Positions 54,153 to 63,699 of a DNA stretch of 64,000 nt are shown here, one piece after another (position 1 is the stretch's first letter; each line of letters starts with the position of its first letter). The notes below the pieces were generated by a model. It was given only the letters and a program-made list of their open reading frames with translations. It was not told the DNA's origin and searched no databases. Source of the stretch: Streptococcus cristatus (GTDB lineage Bacteria > Bacillota > Bacilli > Lactobacillales > Streptococcaceae); the NCBI RefSeq assembly GCF_001578775.1, contig NZ_KQ969062.1, positions 198,954-262,953 of the forward strand. The letters are read 5' to 3'. The position numbers and the translations under genes were made by a program.

Positions 54153-54689
54153 ATGGACAGTTTTGATAAAGGCTGGTTTGTACTGCAAACCTACTCAGGC
54201 TATGAAAATAAGGTAAAGGAAAATCTCTTGCAACGTGCCCAGACCTATAATATGCTGGAAAATATCCTGCGCGTGGAAATTCCGACTCAGACCGTACAAG
54301 TCGAGAAAAACGGCAAGAGCAAGGAAGTCGAAGAGAACCGCTTCCCAGGTTATGTCTTGGTTGAGATGGTCATGACGGACGAAGCTTGGTTTGTCGTGCG
54401 GAACACACCAAATGTAACTGGATTTGTGGGTTCACACGGAAACCGTTCGAAACCAACTCCGCTCTTGGAAGAAGAAATCCGCAGCATTCTGATTTCTATG
54501 GGACAAACAGTTCAAGAGTTTGACTTGGATGTCAAAGTGGGCGATACAGTTCGCATCATTGACGGTGCCTTTGCTAACTATACTGGCAAAATCACGGAAA
54601 TTGACAATAATAAGGTCAAGATGATTATCTCTATGTTTGGAAATGACACGGTTGCAGAAGTCAACCTCAGCCAAATTGCTGAATTATAA
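54153..54689 (+). CDS. nusG: Transcription termination/antitermination protein NusG
   Basis: 178 residues. NGN domain (about 5-110; KGWFVLQTYSGYENKVKENL, FPGYVLVEM, VVRNTPNVTGFVG) and KOW domain (about 125-178; VGDTVRIIDGAFANYTGKI). It binds RNA polymerase and couples transcription to translation. Ribosome site AGGAAAGGAC. The gene lies between two inverted copies of the 175-bp repeat. Confidence 0.97.
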   Translation: MDSFDKGWFVLQTYSGYENKVKENLLQRAQTYNMLENILRVEIPTQTVQVEKNGKSKEVEENRFPGYVLVEMVMTDEAWFVVRNTPNVTGFVGSHGNRSKPTPLLEEEIRSILISMGQTVQEFDLDVKVGDTVRIIDGAFANYTGKITEIDNNKVKMIISMFGNDTVAEVNLSQIAEL

Positions 54690-54702
54690 TTTTGGAATGC
54701 GC

Positions 54703-54739
54703 TAAAAGGAGCCGGAAAGCATTTTCCGCTCTTTTTTTG
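54703..54739 (+). terminator. Terminator of nusG
   Basis: AAAAGGAGCCGGAAA-GCA-TTTTCCGCTC plus TTTTTTT. The 95 bp between it and repeat copy 4 show nothing recognised. Confidence 0.85.
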
Positions 54740-54834
54740 TTAGCAGTGATGAGATTTTAGATAAAAGCTGGTCATTCTGGTATCATTACAATTTATTAAA
54801 CTTGAGCAGTGACGTAAAAAAGACAAACAAAAAA

Positions 54835-55009
54835 GAGAGTGGGACAGAAATCGATAATTCGTTAGAATTCGATTTCGTCGTCCCACCTCCGCACAGTTGA
54901 GTAGGGCTGTAAAAGCTGATGAAATCAGCGTAGTAGAGCCCACTCAACCACTGCGTCTTGCTCGACAATCCAAAGACAATTGAGAGGCTAGGACTGTTGT
55001 CCCAGCCTC
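54835..55009 (+). repeat. 175-bp three-hairpin repeat, copy 4
   Basis: Forward orientation, inverted with respect to copy 3, 794 bp from it. It has GATAATTC for GGTAATTC and GTTGTCCC for TTTGTCCC. Ends 36 bp before the tRNA-Cys gene. Confidence 0.93.
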
Positions 55010-55045
55010 TTGGTTAGTATAAAGTCGGATTTAAACCGATAAAAA

Positions 55046-55116
55046 AGGCGGTAGACGGATTTGAACCGACGATCAAGCTTTTGCAGAGCCGTGCCTTACC
55101 ACTTGGCTATACCGCC
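55046..55116 (-). tRNA. tRNA-Cys (GCA)
   Basis: Read on the minus strand: acceptor arms GGCGGTA and TACCGCC pair over 7 bp, D-arm GCCAAGTGGTAAGGC, anticodon loop CTGCAAA with anticodon GCA, T-loop TTTGAAT, discriminator U, as expected for tRNA-Cys. No CCA is encoded. Isolated, not in a tRNA cluster. Confidence 0.9.
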
Positions 55117-55242
55117 GCAACTCTTACTATTCTACCTTAAAACGGCCTGTTCGTCAAGAGCCTAACCTGACTTAAGTGAGAATTTCTTGAAGGAATCCTA
55201 ATAGATGAACTGGATTAAGGAGAGAAAATACTGCCCAAAGAC

Positions 55243-55390
55243 TTGTCAAAAGCTAGAAAATTTGATATGATAGTAGATGCCGTTTAAATGGCAGAAATAC
55301 TCATTTTAGATGAATTGTGGAGCCGTTGCCGATTGGTAGCTCTGCGAGCTGAAATCTAAGAGAGGAAAAAAACAAAAAGGAGAATTTACT
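55243..55390 (+). promoter_or_regulatory. rpsB promoter and structured leader
   Basis: TTGTCA (55243-55248), 17 bp, TATGAT (55266-55271). The leader of about 110 nt contains TTTAGAT (55306-55312) pairing with ATCTAAG (55355-55361) and an inner GAGC/GCTC stem, compatible with an autoregulatory S2 leader. That role is inferred. Confidence 0.6.
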
Positions 55391-55391
55391 C

Positions 55392-56174
55392 ATGGCAGTA
55401 ATTTCAATGAAACAACTTCTTGAGGCTGGTGTTCACTTTGGTCACCAAACTCGTCGCTGGAACCCTAAGATGGCTAAGTACATCTTCACTGAGCGTAACG
55501 GTATCCACGTTATCGACCTTCAACAAACTGTAAAATACGCAGATCAAGCTTACGACTTCATGCGTGATGCAGCTGCAAACGATGCAGTTATCTTGTTTGT
55601 TGGTACTAAAAAGCAAGCTGCTGAAGCTGTAAAAGAAGAAGCAGAACGTGCTGGTCAATACTACATCAACCACCGTTGGTTGGGTGGAACTCTTACAAAC
55701 TGGACAACTATCCAAAAACGTGTTGCTCGTTTGAAAGAAATCAAACGTATGGAAGAAGAAGGAATCTTCGAAGTTCTTCCTAAGAAAGAAGTAGCACTTT
55801 TGAACAAACAACGTGCTCGTCTTGAAAAATTCTTGGGTGGTATCGAAGATATGCCTCGTATCCCAGATGTAATGTACATCGTTGACCCTCATAAAGAGCA
55901 AATCGCTGTTAAGGAAGCTAAGAAACTTGGTATTCCAGTAGTTGCGATGGTTGACACAAACACTGATCCAGACGATATCGATGTGATTATCCCTGCTAAC
56001 GACGACGCTATCCGTGCCGTTAAATTGATCACTGCGAAAATGGCTGATGCTGTTATCGAAGGCCGTCAAGGTGAGGACGCTGTAGCGACTGTTGAAGCAG
56101 AATTTGCTGCAACTGAAACTCAAGCGGACTCAATCGAAGAAATCGTTGAAGTTGTAGAAGGCGACAACGCATAA
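55392..56174 (+). CDS. rpsB: 30S ribosomal protein S2
   Basis: 260 residues. [24 protein letters not shown] at the N-terminus, [20 protein letters not shown] and the C-terminal [25 protein letters not shown] are hallmark S2 segments; the acidic tail is usual in streptococci. Codon use is strongly biased, as in highly expressed genes. AAAAAGGAG ribosome site. Followed by an attenuator and tsf. Confidence 0.98.
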   Translation: MAVISMKQLLEAGVHFGHQTRRWNPKMAKYIFTERNGIHVIDLQQTVKYADQAYDFMRDAAANDAVILFVGTKKQAAEAVKEEAERAGQYYINHRWLGGTLTNWTTIQKRVARLKEIKRMEEEGIFEVLPKKEVALLNKQRARLEKFLGGIEDMPRIPDVMYIVDPHKEQIAVKEAKKLGIPVVAMVDTNTDPDDIDVIIPANDDAIRAVKLITAKMADAVIEGRQGEDAVATVEAEFAATETQADSIEEIVEVVEGDNA

Positions 56175-56195
56175 TTTTCATAAGTCAATTAACCT

Positions 56196-56224
56196 AAAGG
56201 GGCGGGGCTCAGCCCGGCCCCTTT
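56196..56224 (+). terminator. Attenuator between rpsB and tsf
   Basis: AAAGGGGC and GCCCCTTT arms around GGGCTCAGCCC, then TATTTA. Partial termination would lower tsf relative to rpsB. Confidence 0.75.
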
Positions 56225-56255
56225 ATTTAAAATAAGTAAACATAGGAGAAGAAAA

Positions 56256-57299
56256 ATGGCAGAAATTACAGCTAAGCTTGTAAAAGAATTGCGCGAAAAA
56301 TCTGGTGCTGGTGTCATGGATGCTAAGAAAGCATTGGTTGAAACAGATGGTGATATCGAAAAAGCGATTGAATTGCTTCGCGAAAAAGGTATGGCAAAAG
56401 CAGCTAAGAAGGCTGACCGTGTTGCCGCTGAAGGTTTGACAGGCGTTTACGTGGATGGTAACGTTGCAGCTATCGTTGAAGTCAATGCAGAAACTGACTT
56501 TGTTGCGAAAAACGCTCAATTCGTTGAATTGGTAAATGCTACTGCAAAAGTTATCGCAGAAGGCAAGCCAGCTAATAACGAAGAAGCATTTGCATTGACA
56601 ATGCCTTCAGGTGAAACTCTTGAAGCTGCATACGTATCTGCAACTGCGACTATCGGAGAAAAAATCTCATTCCGTCGTTTTGCTTTGGTTGAAAAGACTG
56701 ATGCTCAACACTTTGGTGCTTACCAACACAACGGTGGCCGTATCGGTGTTGTTTCAGTGATTGACGGTGGCGATGACGCTCTTGCGAAACAAATTTCTAT
56801 GCACATTGCTGCGATGAAACCAACTGTTCTTTCATACAAAGAATTGGATGAGCAATTTGTTAAAGATGAATTGGCACAATTGAACCACGCTATCGATCAA
56901 GACAATGAAAGCCGCGCTATGGTTGACAAGCCAGCACTTCCACACTTGAAGTATGGTTCTAAAGCTCAGTTGACTGACGAAGTGATTGCACAAGCTGAAG
57001 CTGACATCAAAGCTGAGTTGGCTGCAGAAGGTAAACCAGAAAAAATCTGGGACAAAATCATCCCAGGTAAAATGGATCGCTTCTTGCTTGACAACACTAA
57101 AGTTGACCAAGCTTACACACTTCTTGCACAAGTGTACATCATGGATGATAGCAAGACAGTTGAAGCTTACCTTGAATCAGTGAATGCTTCAGTAGTTGAG
57201 TTTGTTCGCTTTGAAGTTGGTGAAGGAATTGAAAAAGCAGCTAACGACTTCGAATCAGAAGTTGCAGCAACAATGGCAGCTGCTCTTGGCCAAAACTAA
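56256..57299 (+). CDS. tsf: Elongation factor Ts
   Basis: 347 residues, the long streptococcal form. N-terminal UBA-like domain ([20 protein letters not shown]), the EF-Tu contact [11 protein letters not shown] near 88, and two core subdomains, plus an insertion in the C-terminal half. It reloads EF-Tu with GTP. Optimal codon use. Ribosome site AGGAGAAG; terminator 13 bp after the stop. Confidence 0.97.
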   Translation: MAEITAKLVKELREKSGAGVMDAKKALVETDGDIEKAIELLREKGMAKAAKKADRVAAEGLTGVYVDGNVAAIVEVNAETDFVAKNAQFVELVNATAKVIAEGKPANNEEAFALTMPSGETLEAAYVSATATIGEKISFRRFALVEKTDAQHFGAYQHNGGRIGVVSVIDGGDDALAKQISMHIAAMKPTVLSYKELDEQFVKDELAQLNHAIDQDNESRAMVDKPALPHLKYGSKAQLTDEVIAQAEADIKAELAAEGKPEKIWDKIIPGKMDRFLLDNTKVDQAYTLLAQVYIMDDSKTVEAYLESVNASVVEFVRFEVGEGIEKAANDFESEVAATMAAALGQN

Positions 57300-57312
57300 T
57301 CTAAGTTTAAAA

Positions 57313-57354
57313 CAAAAAAGATTGAAGAGAAATTATTTCTTTTCAATCTTTTTT
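57313..57354 (+). terminator. Terminator of tsf
   Basis: AAAAAAGATTGAAGA pairs with a TCTTTTCAATC arm followed by TTTTTT. Confidence 0.85.
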
Positions 57355-57455
57355 GTTATGCTAGGTTGAATAGTTCTTCTTTTAAACTGAGAAGAACTGG
57401 CCTACGAGATAGGTGACAGCCATGGTCAAAAGTCTAATTGAGGAGAATTTATATC

Positions 57456-57489
57456 AAAAAAGGAGCTGTTTTAAACGACTCCTTTCTTT
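57456..57489 (-). terminator. Terminator of leuS
   Basis: On the minus strand AAAGGAG...CTCCTTT with following T residues, 30 bp after the leuS stop. Confidence 0.75.
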
Positions 57490-57518
57490 GTAATCACGAT
57501 AATGTTGTAGCCAACTGA

Positions 57519-60020
57519 TTATTTCACCACAATATTAACCAGTTTATTTGGCACACTAATGACTTTCACGATTTCTTTACCAGCGATTTCAGACTTGATT
57601 TTCTCATCTGCCAGAGCGATTTCTTGCAATTCCTCACGGCTCAAGTCCTTTGCTACGACTAGTTTAGCACGAACTTTACCCTTGATTTGCACTACGATTT
57701 CGACCTCTGCTTCGACCAGTTTACTTTCATCATAAGTTGGCCAAGCTACGTAGGAGATGCTCTCGCCAGTTTGAGCAACTTCTTGCCAGAGTTCTTCAGC
57801 CAAGTGCGGTGCAAAAGGCGCCAGCAATTGGATAAAGCCTTTGGCATATTCGACATAGAGCTTTTCTTCTTTGTTGGCTGCATTGACAAAGATCATGAGC
57901 TGGGCAATGGCTGTGTTAAACTTGAGCTCCTCAATCTGCTCTGTGACAGACTTGACTGTTTCGTGGTAGACCTTGTCGAGTGCTCCGCTATTTTCCGCAA
58001 CGATTTCTTTACTTGTGATCAAACGATAGACACGATCTAGGAACTTGCGGCTGCCTTCCAGACCTTCCTCGCTCCAAGCGATGGATGCATCCAGTGGCCC
58101 CATGAACATTTCATAGACACGAAGAGTGTCGGCACCGTATTGCTCCACTACATCATCTGGATTTACTACATTCTTCAGAGACTTAGACATCTTAGCAGGC
58201 GCCTGCTCTAGTTCTTTTCCAGTTTCGATGTTGAAGAAAGAACCATCGCGTTTTTCCACCTTGTCTGTCGCTACCAGAGCACCGCGGTGGTCACGGTAGC
58301 TTGTTCCCAAGATCATTCCTTGGTTAAAGAGTTTTTGGAAAGGCTCTTTTGTTGGAACGACACCGAGGTCATAAAGGAATTTATGCCAGAAGCGAGCGTA
58401 GAGGAGGTGGAGTACGGCATGTTCTGCACCACCGATGTAAATATCAACAGGAAGCCAAGCCTTGAGCAGGTCTTCGTCTGCTAATTTCTCATTATTGTGC
58501 GGGTCAATGTAACGCAAGTAATACCAGCTAGAACCTGCCCATTGCGGCATGGTGTTGGTTTCACGGCGTCCTTTGACACCGTCTTCGCGAGTCACTTCTA
58601 GCCAGTCAGTCAGATTAGCCAGAGGGCTTTCGCCAGTACCAGAAGGACGGATATCCTTGGTTACAGGCAGGACAAGTGGCAATTCATTTTCAGGGACAGC
58701 TGTTGAAGTCCCATCTTCCCAATGAATGATTGGAATCGGCTCACCCCAGTAGCGCTGACGGCTAAAGAGCCAGTCGCGCAGTCGATAGGTGACTTTTTCA
58801 TTTCCGACACCTTCCGCTTCCAGCCAAGCAACCATTTTCTCAATTGCGGCAGCCTTATCCAAGCCATCTAGGAAGCCAGAGTTAATATGCGGACCATCTT
58901 CTGTGTAAGCAGCTTCAGCAACATTACCACCCTCTAGAACTGGAATAATCTCTAAATCAAACTGCTTAGCAAAGTCCCAGTCGCGCTCATCATGGGCAGG
59001 AACGGCCATGATAGCCCCTGTTCCGTAGCTTGCAAGCACATAGTCGGCAATCCAGATTGGGATTTCCTTGCCATTGACTGGATTAATGGCATAAGCTCCT
59101 GTCCAGACACCGGTTTTCTCCTTAGCCAAATCAGTCCGAGCTAGGTCGGATTTAAGGCTGGCTGCATGTTTGTAGTCTGCAACTGCTTGGGCTTGTTCGG
59201 CACTTGTAATGGCATCAACGAGAGCGTGCTCTGGAGCCAAAACAGCATAGGTCGCACCAAAAAGGGTGTCCGGACGAGTCGTAAAGACGGTGAAGTCCTT
59301 GTCTGTGTCCTTAATCTTGAAGGTTACATTGGCACCGGTTGACTTACCAATCCAGTTGCGCTGCATATCCTTGATAGACTCTGGCCAGTCCAGTTCCTCC
59401 AAGTCATTGAGCAAACGTTCTGCATAAGCTGTGATTTTCAGCATCCACTGACGCATAGGTTTGCGGACAACTGGATAGCCACCGCGCTCAGATGTGCCGT
59501 CTGGCAGAACTTCCTCATTGGCGATAGCCGTTCCCAGCTCTTCAACCCAGTTTACTGGCACTTCAGCTTCATAAGCCAGGCCTTTTTCGTAAAGCTTTGT
59601 GAAAATCCACTGGGTCCACTTATAGTAGTTAGGGTCAGTTGTATTGATTTCTCGGTCCCAGTCATAGGAGAAGCCGAGAGAATTGATTTGACGCTTAAAG
59701 TTGGCGATGTTTTCTGTTGTAAAGTCAGCTGGGTCATTCCCCGTATCCATAGCGTACTGCTCAGCTGGCAGTCCAAAAGCGTCCCAACCCATTGGGTGAA
59801 GGACATTGTAGCCTTGCGCCCGCTTGTAGCGGCTGAGGATATCCGTCGCCGTGTAGCCTTCTGGGTGTCCCACGTGCAAACCAGCTCCTGATGGATAAGG
59901 AAACATATCCAGCGCATAAAAGTTAGGCTTTTCCTTGTCCGTACCTGTCTTGAATGTGTGGTGCTCAGCCCAGTATTTTTGCCACTTGGGCTCGATTTCT
60001 TTGTGATTGTAAGTTGCCAT
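57519..60020 (-). CDS. leuS: Leucyl-tRNA synthetase
   Basis: 833 residues from the ATG at 60020 ([16 protein letters not shown]), 9 bp after GGAGAG; an ATG two codons earlier is too close to it. Class I synthetase: HIGH-like [15 protein letters not shown] near 40, CP1 editing domain (about 220-420) with the [11 protein letters not shown] editing motif, KMSKSLKN near 600, and C-terminal anticodon and LeuRS-specific domains. Charges tRNA-Leu. Convergent with tsf. Confidence 0.98.
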   Translation of the reverse strand: MATYNHKEIEPKWQKYWAEHHTFKTGTDKEKPNFYALDMFPYPSGAGLHVGHPEGYTATDILSRYKRAQGYNVLHPMGWDAFGLPAEQYAMDTGNDPADFTTENIANFKRQINSLGFSYDWDREINTTDPNYYKWTQWIFTKLYEKGLAYEAEVPVNWVEELGTAIANEEVLPDGTSERGGYPVVRKPMRQWMLKITAYAERLLNDLEELDWPESIKDMQRNWIGKSTGANVTFKIKDTDKDFTVFTTRPDTLFGATYAVLAPEHALVDAITSAEQAQAVADYKHAASLKSDLARTDLAKEKTGVWTGAYAINPVNGKEIPIWIADYVLASYGTGAIMAVPAHDERDWDFAKQFDLEIIPVLEGGNVAEAAYTEDGPHINSGFLDGLDKAAAIEKMVAWLEAEGVGNEKVTYRLRDWLFSRQRYWGEPIPIIHWEDGTSTAVPENELPLVLPVTKDIRPSGTGESPLANLTDWLEVTREDGVKGRRETNTMPQWAGSSWYYLRYIDPHNNEKLADEDLLKAWLPVDIYIGGAEHAVLHLLYARFWHKFLYDLGVVPTKEPFQKLFNQGMILGTSYRDHRGALVATDKVEKRDGSFFNIETGKELEQAPAKMSKSLKNVVNPDDVVEQYGADTLRVYEMFMGPLDASIAWSEEGLEGSRKFLDRVYRLITSKEIVAENSGALDKVYHETVKSVTEQIEELKFNTAIAQLMIFVNAANKEEKLYVEYAKGFIQLLAPFAPHLAEELWQEVAQTGESISYVAWPTYDESKLVEAEVEIVVQIKGKVRAKLVVAKDLSREELQEIALADEKIKSEIAGKEIVKVISVPNKLVNIVVK

Positions 60021-60200
60021 AATCATTTACTCTCCAACGATCTTTTCTGTGTTCTAGACACGTTTCTATCTATTATACCATTTTCAAGGGATTTTGAAAG
60101 CAACCGACGAAGGAGAATGAAGAAAATCTTTGCGGCTCGACCTTGACTTATTTTTAAAAACAGATAGAATGAAAGCAAGTTTAAAAAAGTGAGGTTGAGG

Positions 60201-60865
60201 ATGATAAGGAAGACTTTATTTCAGATTATTGAGCCCCATCAAAAGGAAAGTGCGATTGAAAAAGCCCATGATGTCTTTATGTTCCTGACTATTATTGTCA
60301 GCCTTGTCCCCTTGACCACCAAGAGTCACACCAGAATCTTCATGTGGTTGGATTTTGTGTCAACGGTTATTTTTATTGTTGACTACATCCTTCGGCTTCT
60401 AACGGCTGATTATAAATTGGGAAAAGGGAGGCTTTCTTTTTCCTCTATCATTCTACCTTTCTGGGCTTGGCTGATTTGCTCTGCATTTTGCCTTCCCTCT
60501 TTTTGTTGAATAATAGTTTGCGGCTCTTTAAGTTTATTCGCTATTCTAAAAATATCCAAATACTGACCAATGTCCTAAAAAAACAGAAGGACAGTTTGAT
60601 GATCGTGGGCCTTTTGGCTCTCGGCTATATCTTTATCTCTGCCCTTATCATTTTTAATGTCGAACCCAGCACGTTTCCTAATTTTTTTGATGCCCTCTAC
60701 TGGGCAACTATCTCCCTGACGACGGTTGGCTATGGTGATATTTATGCAGTTTCAACGACTGGAAAAATTATTACCATGATTTCTTCCTTTTTAGGAATCG
60801 CCATTGTGGCTCTGCCTGCTGGTATCATCACGGCCGGCTATATGAAAGAAATAAAAGAACTATAA
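60201..60865 (+). pseudogene. Voltage-gated-like potassium channel gene, frameshifted
   Basis: The first part (60201 on: IRKTLFQIIEPHQKESAIEK, then two transmembrane segments) breaks in frame near 60422-60425. The expected continuation (EAFFFLYHSTFLGLADLLCI, then the pore with selectivity filter TTVGYGD near 60725 and the last helix) is in the -1 frame to 60865. Loss of one A from the GGGAAAAGGG run restores the family sequence if added back. The first frame stops at 60509. Start chosen with GAGG 6 bp before the ATG. This could be a real pseudogene, a phase-variable tract or a sequencing error. Confidence 0.8.
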
Positions 60866-60912
60866 AAACCTGTTCGGGAAGGCTCTGATGCCCTTCCTGA
60901 ACAGGTTTTTTG
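60863..60912. terminator. Bidirectional terminator between the channel gene and pepO
   Basis: AAAACCTGTTCGGGAAGG pairs with CCTTCCTGAACAGGTTTT; A and T tracts flank both sides. Confidence 0.9.
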
Positions 60913-60937
60913 ATTGATTAAATGTTATTGAAGTCCT

Positions 60938-62830
60938 TTACCAAATCACCACGCGCTCTTCTGGACTGCGCCACATACCGTCTCCTTCTTGGACATCAAA
61001 GGTCGTAAAGAAGTCGTCAAAGTTTGGTAGCTGGACATTGGTCCGAAGTTTAGCGGGCGCATGGACATCGACGCTGGCTAGAAGCTTCATGTACTCTTCG
61101 CGTCCCTTCATCCGCCAGATGCGGGCAAAGTTGGTGAAGAATTCCTCCGCAGAGAAATCGTCTTCTTTCTTGGCTGCTTCAAGAGCCGCTGCAATACCGC
61201 CCAAGTCCGCTACATTTTCTGAAACAGTCAGCTTGCCATTGACCTTGGCACCGTAAGAATCTAGACTTTCAAACTGGTCGATGACTTTCTGAGTCCGCTC
61301 AGTAAAGGCTTGGTAGTCATGCTCCGTCCACCAGTTGTTGAGGCTGCCGTTTTCATCAAAGGAAGCGCCGTTGGTATCAAAGGCATGGGAAATCTCATGG
61401 GCGATAACCGCTCCGATACCGCCATAATTGGCTGAAGAAGACTGGTGCAGGTCATAGAATGGCGCCTGCAGGATAGCCGCTGGAAAGACAATCAGGTTTT
61501 TCTGAGGATTGTAGTAGGCATTGACCATATGGGCAGGCATTCCCCATTCTTTGTAATCCACTGGCTGGTTCCACTTGCTCCAACCATACTTAATTTCCAC
61601 TTGTCGCAGTTTTTGAGCATTTTCGAAGAGGCTGAGATTTTCATCCACAAGCTTGTCTGCGTAGCGCTCAGGTAGCTCCTCTGGGTAGCCGATATAAGGC
61701 TTGATGACATTGAGTTTGACAATGGCCTTGTCCCGAGTTTCTGGTGTCAGCCAGTCATTGCTTGCGAGGCGTTCCTTGTAGACTTGGATCATGTTGGCTA
61801 CTTTTTGCTCCACATCGGCCTTGGCTTCAGGGGAGAATTTTTGACCAGCATACCAGAGCCCGATGGCTTGATTGAAAGGCGCTTGAGCTAGGTAAAAGGC
61901 GGCTTTTTTCTTGTCTTGCGCCTGAGGTGTTCCAGACAGGGCGCGACGATATGCGCCTGCTAGGACACGGATTTCATCAGTCAAGTAGGCTTCAGCTGAC
62001 GCGATAGCATTAAAGATAAGCACGGCCTTGAGCAGGGGCCAAGTCTCTTCGCAGTAGAATTGGTCGGCAGCTTGCCAGAAACGCTCCTCAGGTACGATAA
62101 TCTGGTCAGGAATTTGCCCGATGAGTTGGGTGAAGATCGCATCTAAAGGTAGATTCGGTGCTAAGGCTTTGAAATCTTCCCACTTGTAAGGGTGGTAAAG
62201 CTTGGCATATTCTGAACTTTCCTCCCGTGACAGAACGACTTTGGCAATTCGAGCATCCAGTTCTAAAACCTTATCCAGCAAATCTTGGATTTCTTCTGCT
62301 GAAAATTCGAATTTTTGCAGCAAAGCTTCGGAAGCTTCGCGCCATTTTTTCAAGAGTTTATCCTTTTGAGGATGCCCATCAGCATAGTAGGTTGTGTCTG
62401 GGAGAATAGTACCTGGTGCATCCGCCCAGAGGACATTGATACGGGCATCCATAAAGTCAGGGGCTACGCCAAAGGGAAAGAAATTGGGCTTGCCAGCCAG
62501 CTCAAACTCGGCAATCTTTGTGGTAAATTCTGTAAAGGAGTTGAGTGCTTGGTATTCCGCAATCAAAGGCAAAACAGGCTTGATACCGAGTTTTTCCCGC
62601 TTGTCATAGTCAGCTGCTAAACGGTGGTACTTGATAAAGTTTTGCAAAATAGCATCGTCAGGAACTTCCTTACCCTGCAACCATTGATCAGTAGTGGAGA
62701 GCATCAGCTTTTCAATCTCATCTGACAGATCTGTGAAGCCGCCGGTTACAGGCTTGTCATCTGGGATAACGGCCGTTTTGGCCCATTCACCATTAATAGC
62801 ATCATAAAAATCATCTTGTAAACGTGTCAT
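60938..62830 (-). CDS. pepO: Neutral endopeptidase O (M13 family)
   Basis: 630 residues from the ATG at 62830 (MTRLQDDFYDAINGEWAKTA), normal PepO length; an open frame to 62869 has no better support. Zinc motif AVIAHEISHAFDTNG (HExxH) near 475, the third ligand in SENVADLGGIAAALEA, and NAYYNP near 430. No signal peptide is seen, though streptococcal PepO is found on the surface, where it binds plasminogen and degrades host peptides. Divergent from the metal ABC transporter operon, an arrangement known from S. gordonii/sanguinis. Confidence 0.95.
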   Translation of the reverse strand: MTRLQDDFYDAINGEWAKTAVIPDDKPVTGGFTDLSDEIEKLMLSTTDQWLQGKEVPDDAILQNFIKYHRLAADYDKREKLGIKPVLPLIAEYQALNSFTEFTTKIAEFELAGKPNFFPFGVAPDFMDARINVLWADAPGTILPDTTYYADGHPQKDKLLKKWREASEALLQKFEFSAEEIQDLLDKVLELDARIAKVVLSREESSEYAKLYHPYKWEDFKALAPNLPLDAIFTQLIGQIPDQIIVPEERFWQAADQFYCEETWPLLKAVLIFNAIASAEAYLTDEIRVLAGAYRRALSGTPQAQDKKKAAFYLAQAPFNQAIGLWYAGQKFSPEAKADVEQKVANMIQVYKERLASNDWLTPETRDKAIVKLNVIKPYIGYPEELPERYADKLVDENLSLFENAQKLRQVEIKYGWSKWNQPVDYKEWGMPAHMVNAYYNPQKNLIVFPAAILQAPFYDLHQSSSANYGGIGAVIAHEISHAFDTNGASFDENGSLNNWWTEHDYQAFTERTQKVIDQFESLDSYGAKVNGKLTVSENVADLGGIAAALEAAKKEDDFSAEEFFTNFARIWRMKGREEYMKLLASVDVHAPAKLRTNVQLPNFDDFFTTFDVQEGDGMWRSPEERVVIW

Positions 62831-62920
62831 GTTTTTCTCGCTTTCCTGCTTTTGATATAACCTTATCAAAATTAGCTCCTTTTTTCAAATATTTCTTATA
62901 TTGATTTTAAGGATTTTTTA

Positions 62921-62967
62921 AAAATTAACTTGACTTAATTTTTGTTTTAATGTATATTAAAACAAAA
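62921..62967 (+). promoter_or_regulatory. ScaR/SloR-type metal operator and promoter of the ABC transporter
   Basis: AAAATTAACTTGACTTAATT (62921-62940, continuing TTT) is the streptococcal ScaR/SloR recognition sequence and covers the -35 (TTGACT, 62930-62935). After 17 bp comes TATATT (62953-62958). A second, perfect 12-bp dyad (62940-62951 and 62956-62967, arms TTTTGTTTTAAT and ATTAAAACAAAA) covers the -10. Confidence 0.85.
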
Positions 62968-62978
62968 GAGGTATAACT

Positions 62979-63698
62979 ATGATTGAAACGAGAAATTTAA
63001 GTGTCAGCTATCAAGGACAGCTGGCTCTAGAACCAACTTCTTTAACAATAAAAGGACCGACTATTACAGGAATTCTTGGACCAAACGGGGCTGGGAAGTC
63101 AACTCTCATAAAAGGGATGTTAGGAATTGTTGAGTGTGAGGGGCAGACTTTTCTAGATAGAAAACCTATGAAGCAAGAGTTAAATAAGATTGCTTATGTG
63201 GAGCAGAAAATTCACATTGATTATAATTTTCCGATCAAGGTCAAGGAGTGTGTGTCTCTGGGTTTATATCCTAAGATCAAGCTCTTTCAACGCCTCAAAG
63301 CCTCTGACTGGGAAAAGGTTGCTCGGGCTTTAAAAATCGTTGGTTTAGAAGATTTTGCTGAGCGGCAGATTAGCCAGTTGTCTGGTGGGCAATTCCAGCG
63401 GGTCTTGATTGCCCGTTGCTTGGTTCAGGAGGCTAAATATATCTTCCTAGATGAGCCTTTTGTTGGGATTGACTCGGTCAGTGAAGAGATTATCATGGAA
63501 ACGCTCCGCCAGCTAAGAAAAGCCGGAAAGACGATTTTGATTGTCCACCATGACTTGAGCAAGGTAGTCGCTTATTTTGACCAAGTCTTGCTGCTTAACA
63601 AGGAGGTCATTGCTTTCGGATCAACTGAGAGCACCTTCACCAAAGAAAATATGCAGAAGACCTACGGCTCTCAGCTCTTTATGAATGGAGGTGACTAG
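62979..63698 (+). CDS. scaC: Manganese/iron ABC transporter, ATP-binding protein
   Basis: 239 residues. Walker [15 protein letters not shown] near 33, signature [15 protein letters not shown] near 133, Walker [13 protein letters not shown] near 153, and the H-loop HHDLS near 187. It energises uptake of Mn/Fe through the permease that follows. The adjacent pepO and the ScaR/SloR-like operator identify it as the ScaC/SsaA/PsaB-type ATPase. Ribosome site AGAGGTAT. Confidence 0.93.
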   Translation: MIETRNLSVSYQGQLALEPTSLTIKGPTITGILGPNGAGKSTLIKGMLGIVECEGQTFLDRKPMKQELNKIAYVEQKIHIDYNFPIKVKECVSLGLYPKIKLFQRLKASDWEKVARALKIVGLEDFAERQISQLSGGQFQRVLIARCLVQEAKYIFLDEPFVGIDSVSEEIIMETLRQLRKAGKTILIVHHDLSKVVAYFDQVLLLNKEVIAFGSTESTFTKENMQKTYGSQLFMNGGD

Positions 63699-63699
63699 G

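Noticed and set aside
55404-56123. 239-codon ORF antisense to rpsB
   Set aside because: Mirror of the strongly biased codon use in rpsB; the product is a Ser/Phe/Cys-rich sequence without family features. The same holds for the long antisense frames in recA, nrdD and tsf.
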